The notes under the pieces: generated by a model | What the model was told of the DNA's origin: nothing | Seen by the model: only the letters and a program-made list of their open reading frames with translations | The model's database searches: none | Source: a virus | Length of the DNA: 20,032 nt | Virus record (IMG/VR): IMGVR_UViG_3300047474_000629 | Coordinates: 1 to 20,032 of that record | Direction: 5' to 3' (one strand) | Translations under genes and position numbers: made by a program | Part shown: positions 18,007 through 20,032 of the stretch, one piece after another | Position numbering within the stretch: position 1 is the first letter of the stretch | Layout: each line of letters starts with the position of its first letter

Positions 18007-19578
18007 CTATAGAAGCCACCTAATATCCTCTTTGCCATCTGCTGTTTGTATATTATATGGATTGCCTTGACTTGCATTATTTCCATACCCTGCTTGGAAA
18101 GGAGTTCTATTTACCGTCATACTTCCTAAGGCATTTTTTGTAGCATCTAAACCTCTTTGTCTCATTTTTAATGCTGTATCTCTAACATACATAGCAATTC
18201 CAAAGGACATTACTAAGTCATCATTATATCCACTTTGGGCTTCTGCTCTATTATTTTTCCATATAAAGGTTTTCATTTCTTCTATTAACCTTTTTGATTG
18301 TATTGTTACTCCTTTATCACCAATATATTCTTGAAATTTACCTATTATCATAGGTCTAGTTCTAGAAGACATAGTAAAACCAGCTACCATTTTGGAGTGG
18401 TCTTGATACTTGTCAAAATACGAATTAGCTGTTGGGGAATCACTCTTTTGTGAATAATAAAGATTAGGATATGCTCTATCAATAGCAACTTGTATAGTTG
18501 CCCAACCTATATTAGCATTTTCAATTACTAACATTGCCTCATTATATTCAGTAGCTAAACCTACTAGTAAATGCCCATACTCTTTAGTCCCTAATTGGCC
18601 CTTATATTCTGCTACTTGTACATTATTTGCTATATCAATTACATGACATGCGGAGTAATCTTTTCCATCGCCACGAGCAACATCAGCTACTACAACATAA
18701 TCCCTAGTATAATCAGGTGATTCCCAAACCCATAAATTTTGGTCTGCACCTCTTCTTTCCATTGGATCTTTTATATATGTTTTTTCATAAAAATCTATAT
18801 ATTCAGGATAAAATACAATATCACCTGAAGTGCTAAAATCGCAATCACATTCTTGTGCAGCCATTCTAGGATCACCTAGTAATTCATCTTGTCGTTTTCT
18901 CCATGCTTCGTCCCTTTCAGGATGTACATACCAAGGTAATTTAATAGGTAAGAATTGATTTTCACTAGATTCTGCTCTAACCCATGTTTGATGAAACCAA
19001 TTACCAGTACCATAAGGTGTAGATAATGCTATACAACCACCTCCAGTTGCTAATGTTTGTTGTGCTGATGCCCAAATCTCCCCAATGTTATCAATAAATG
19101 CTGCCTCATCAATTAGTAGTAAGGATACTGCTTCTGATCTACCGGCATCACTTGATGCTGATGTAGCTTTTATTTGGGATCCATTTACTAATCTTAGTGT
19201 TAATTTGTTATTTTCAGCTGCGTCTACTTTAAGCCATGAAGGTAAATTTTCATACATGAATTTTACCTTTGTAACCATGTTTTTAGCAGTTTCCTGCTTT
19301 GTCGCTATACAAAGTATGTTTTTGTCTTTGTGGAATATCATTAACCATAAAGAATAACCTGCTGATAATGTTGATATCCCTAACTGTCTAGATTTTAAGA
19401 TAATCGAATATGGATTATCGCGCATTAACGTTAATACTTTTTCTTGAAAAGGATAAAGATTAAACTGAATACGTCCTCTTTGTGGATGTTGTATATAACA
19501 ATATTTACGCATAAAGTGTACTGGGTCTTTAGCGCATCTTAAATATTCTTGACGTATTACCTTTTTTAAATCAGACAT
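18007..19578 (-). CDS. terL: terminase large subunit (packaging ATPase-nuclease), T4 gp17-like
   Basis: A 523-residue DNA packaging motor that docks on the portal, pumps DNA and cuts concatemers. ATPase motifs: Walker A variant SRQLGIST (64-71, S64 to T70 core), Walker B LLLIDEAAF (153-161, D157/E158), and the coupling motif STPYG (186-190). Nuclease acidic residues of the RNase-H-like fold appear as VVADVARGDGKDYS (D299), VIENANIG (E353) and YNDDLVMSFG (D453/D454). The N-terminal ADQ-type region (FMRKYCYIQHPQRGRIQFNLYPFQ) fits the family. It is a little shorter than T4 gp17 (610 aa). It starts 3 nt after the 134-aa gene and is followed directly by the portal gene; T4 has the tail sheath and tube genes 18 and 19 in between. 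Confidence 0.96.
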   Translation of the reverse strand: MSDLKKVIRQEYLRCAKDPVHFMRKYCYIQHPQRGRIQFNLYPFQEKVLTLMRDNPYSIILKSRQLGISTLSAGYSLWLMIFHKDKNILCIATKQETAKNMVTKVKFMYENLPSWLKVDAAENNKLTLRLVNGSQIKATSASSDAGRSEAVSLLLIDEAAFIDNIGEIWASAQQTLATGGGCIALSTPYGTGNWFHQTWVRAESSENQFLPIKLPWYVHPERDEAWRKRQDELLGDPRMAAQECDCDFSTSGDIVFYPEYIDFYEKTYIKDPMERRGADQNLWVWESPDYTRDYVVVADVARGDGKDYSACHVIDIANNVQVAEYKGQLGTKEYGHLLVGLATEYNEAMLVIENANIGWATIQVAIDRAYPNLYYSQKSDSPTANSYFDKYQDHSKMVAGFTMSSRTRPMIIGKFQEYIGDKGVTIQSKRLIEEMKTFIWKNNRAEAQSGYNDDLVMSFGIAMYVRDTALKMRQRGLDATKNALGSMTVNRTPFQAGYGNNASQGNPYNIQTADGKEDIRWLL

Positions 19579-19581
19579 ATA

Positions 19582-19986
19582 TTATTTTAATATAAGAATT
19601 ACCCCAGCAATAGCCACTAAACCAGCCCCACCCATTAGTTTAGTTTTTAATTTTTGTTTTTTTAAGTCTGTTTGAAGTCTTTTAGATAATTCCTGAGATA
19701 AAGCTAGTTGGTTTGATTTTGTTATCATTATAGATTCAAAATTTCCTACTTGGAAATTTAAATTTTTTATAACACTATCTTTTAAAACAACTTTCTGTTC
19801 TAATAATCTTAGTTTACTTAAACTAAGTGATAATTCTTCTTTAGCTCCATCACCAGTAATTAAATCCTTAATTACTAGTTTCGCTATTGGTTTTTTCAAT
19901 TGAATTGATGTACTGTCCGTAACGTTCTGTGAAAAACCTTTCAAGCTCATCATCATCAAAAGAATCAACGGCATTAACTTTTTCAT
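19582..19986 (-). CDS. secreted coiled-coil protein with C-terminal membrane segment (lysis-type candidate)
   Basis: A 134-residue protein. Residues 1-20 (MKKLMPLILLMMMSLKGFSQ) are a textbook signal peptide, with likely cleavage after Gln20 and no lipobox Cys. Residues 45-115 are Leu/Lys/Ser-rich and read like a coiled coil. Residues 117-133 (LMGGAGLVAIAGVILIL) form a C-terminal membrane span. The predicted layout is a periplasmic coiled coil anchored in the inner membrane at its C-terminus, reminiscent of spanins, but without a lipoprotein signal. Alternatives are a superinfection-exclusion or other envelope protein. It lies 3 nt before terL. Its first ~40 codons overlap the end of the preceding gene in a different frame; no later Met would keep the signal peptide, so the long overlap is needed if this start is right. 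Confidence 0.65.
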   Translation of the reverse strand: MKKLMPLILLMMMSLKGFSQNVTDSTSIQLKKPIAKLVIKDLITGDGAKEELSLSLSKLRLLEQKVVLKDSVIKNLNFQVGNFESIMITKSNQLALSQELSKRLQTDLKKQKLKTKLMGGAGLVAIAGVILILK

Positions 19987-20032
19987 TTACTTTCCATTTT
20001 AAAGTTCTTATTCTATTATCTTTTAAATCAAT
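19868..20032 (-). CDS. C-terminal end of an unidentified gene entering from the right edge
   Basis: An open frame from the window edge to a TAA at 19868-19870 (54 codons seen). The translation has ordinary protein character, with segments such as IRTLKWKVNEKV, FDDDELERFFTERYGQYI and a polar tail ending ETSN. It overlaps the first 119 nt of the 134-aa gene in a different frame. T4 has the small terminase gene just upstream of terL, but these residues are too few to support that assignment. The N-terminus is outside the window. Confidence 0.55.
   Translation of the reverse strand: MDLKDNRIRTLKWKVNEKVNAVDSFDDDELERFFTERYGQYINSIEKTNSETSN

Noticed and set aside
19868-20032. Calling the edge fragment the small terminase subunit
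   Set aside because: The T4 gene order would suggest it, but the 54 visible residues show no recognisable small-terminase feature.

Overview
The window looks like part of the late (virion morphogenesis) region of a large, AT-rich, T4-like contractile-tailed phage. Every credible gene lies on the minus strand, so transcription runs from high to low coordinates. The genes are packed head to tail, with gaps of a few bases or short overlaps. I see no integrase, transposase, tRNA, rRNA or CRISPR array. The host is probably a member of the Bacteroidetes (Flavobacteriia-like). The 134-residue protein at 19582-19986 has a signal peptide ending in GFSQ, a style common in that phylum. Most start codons are preceded by A/T-rich sequence without a clear Shine-Dalgarno motif, also usual there. 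The host call is inference.

In transcription order, the right end (18007-20032) holds the C-terminal end of an unidentified gene, an overlapping small protein with a signal peptide and C-terminal membrane segment, and the large terminase. Next come the portal (16054-17979), four poorly known genes (13003-16020) in the slot where T4 keeps prohead-core genes 67 and 68, the prohead protease (12395-13000), the acidic scaffold (11088-12269) and the T4 gp23-like major capsid protein (9382-11052). This set builds the prohead around an internal core, matures it by proteolysis and fills it with DNA. A strong hairpin terminator follows the capsid gene.

Downstream are a possible tiny membrane protein, a PhoH-type ATPase (8447-9184), two small virion-like proteins (7409-8420), a second terminator, and a neck/tail-completion set resembling T4 gp13, gp14 and gp15 (4603-7326). 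The last gene is one very long collagen-like ORF that fills positions 1-4599 and runs off the left edge. It has about 504 Gly-X-Y triplets in one unbroken register and is probably a fibre or adhesin on the particle.

Two features stand out. One is the size and repeat structure of the collagen-like gene. The other is a nearly invariant A/T motif just upstream of at least six starts, read on the coding strand as ATATTTATAATAA. Its core is the exact reverse complement of the T4 late promoter TATAAATA. It sits downstream of both terminators and 9-19 nt before start codons, so it is a good candidate for the phage's own late promoter or a translation-initiation element.

No stretch over 300 bases lacks a gene. 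The largest clearly non-coding gap (12270-12394) contains several inverted repeats and precedes the scaffold-capsid pair.
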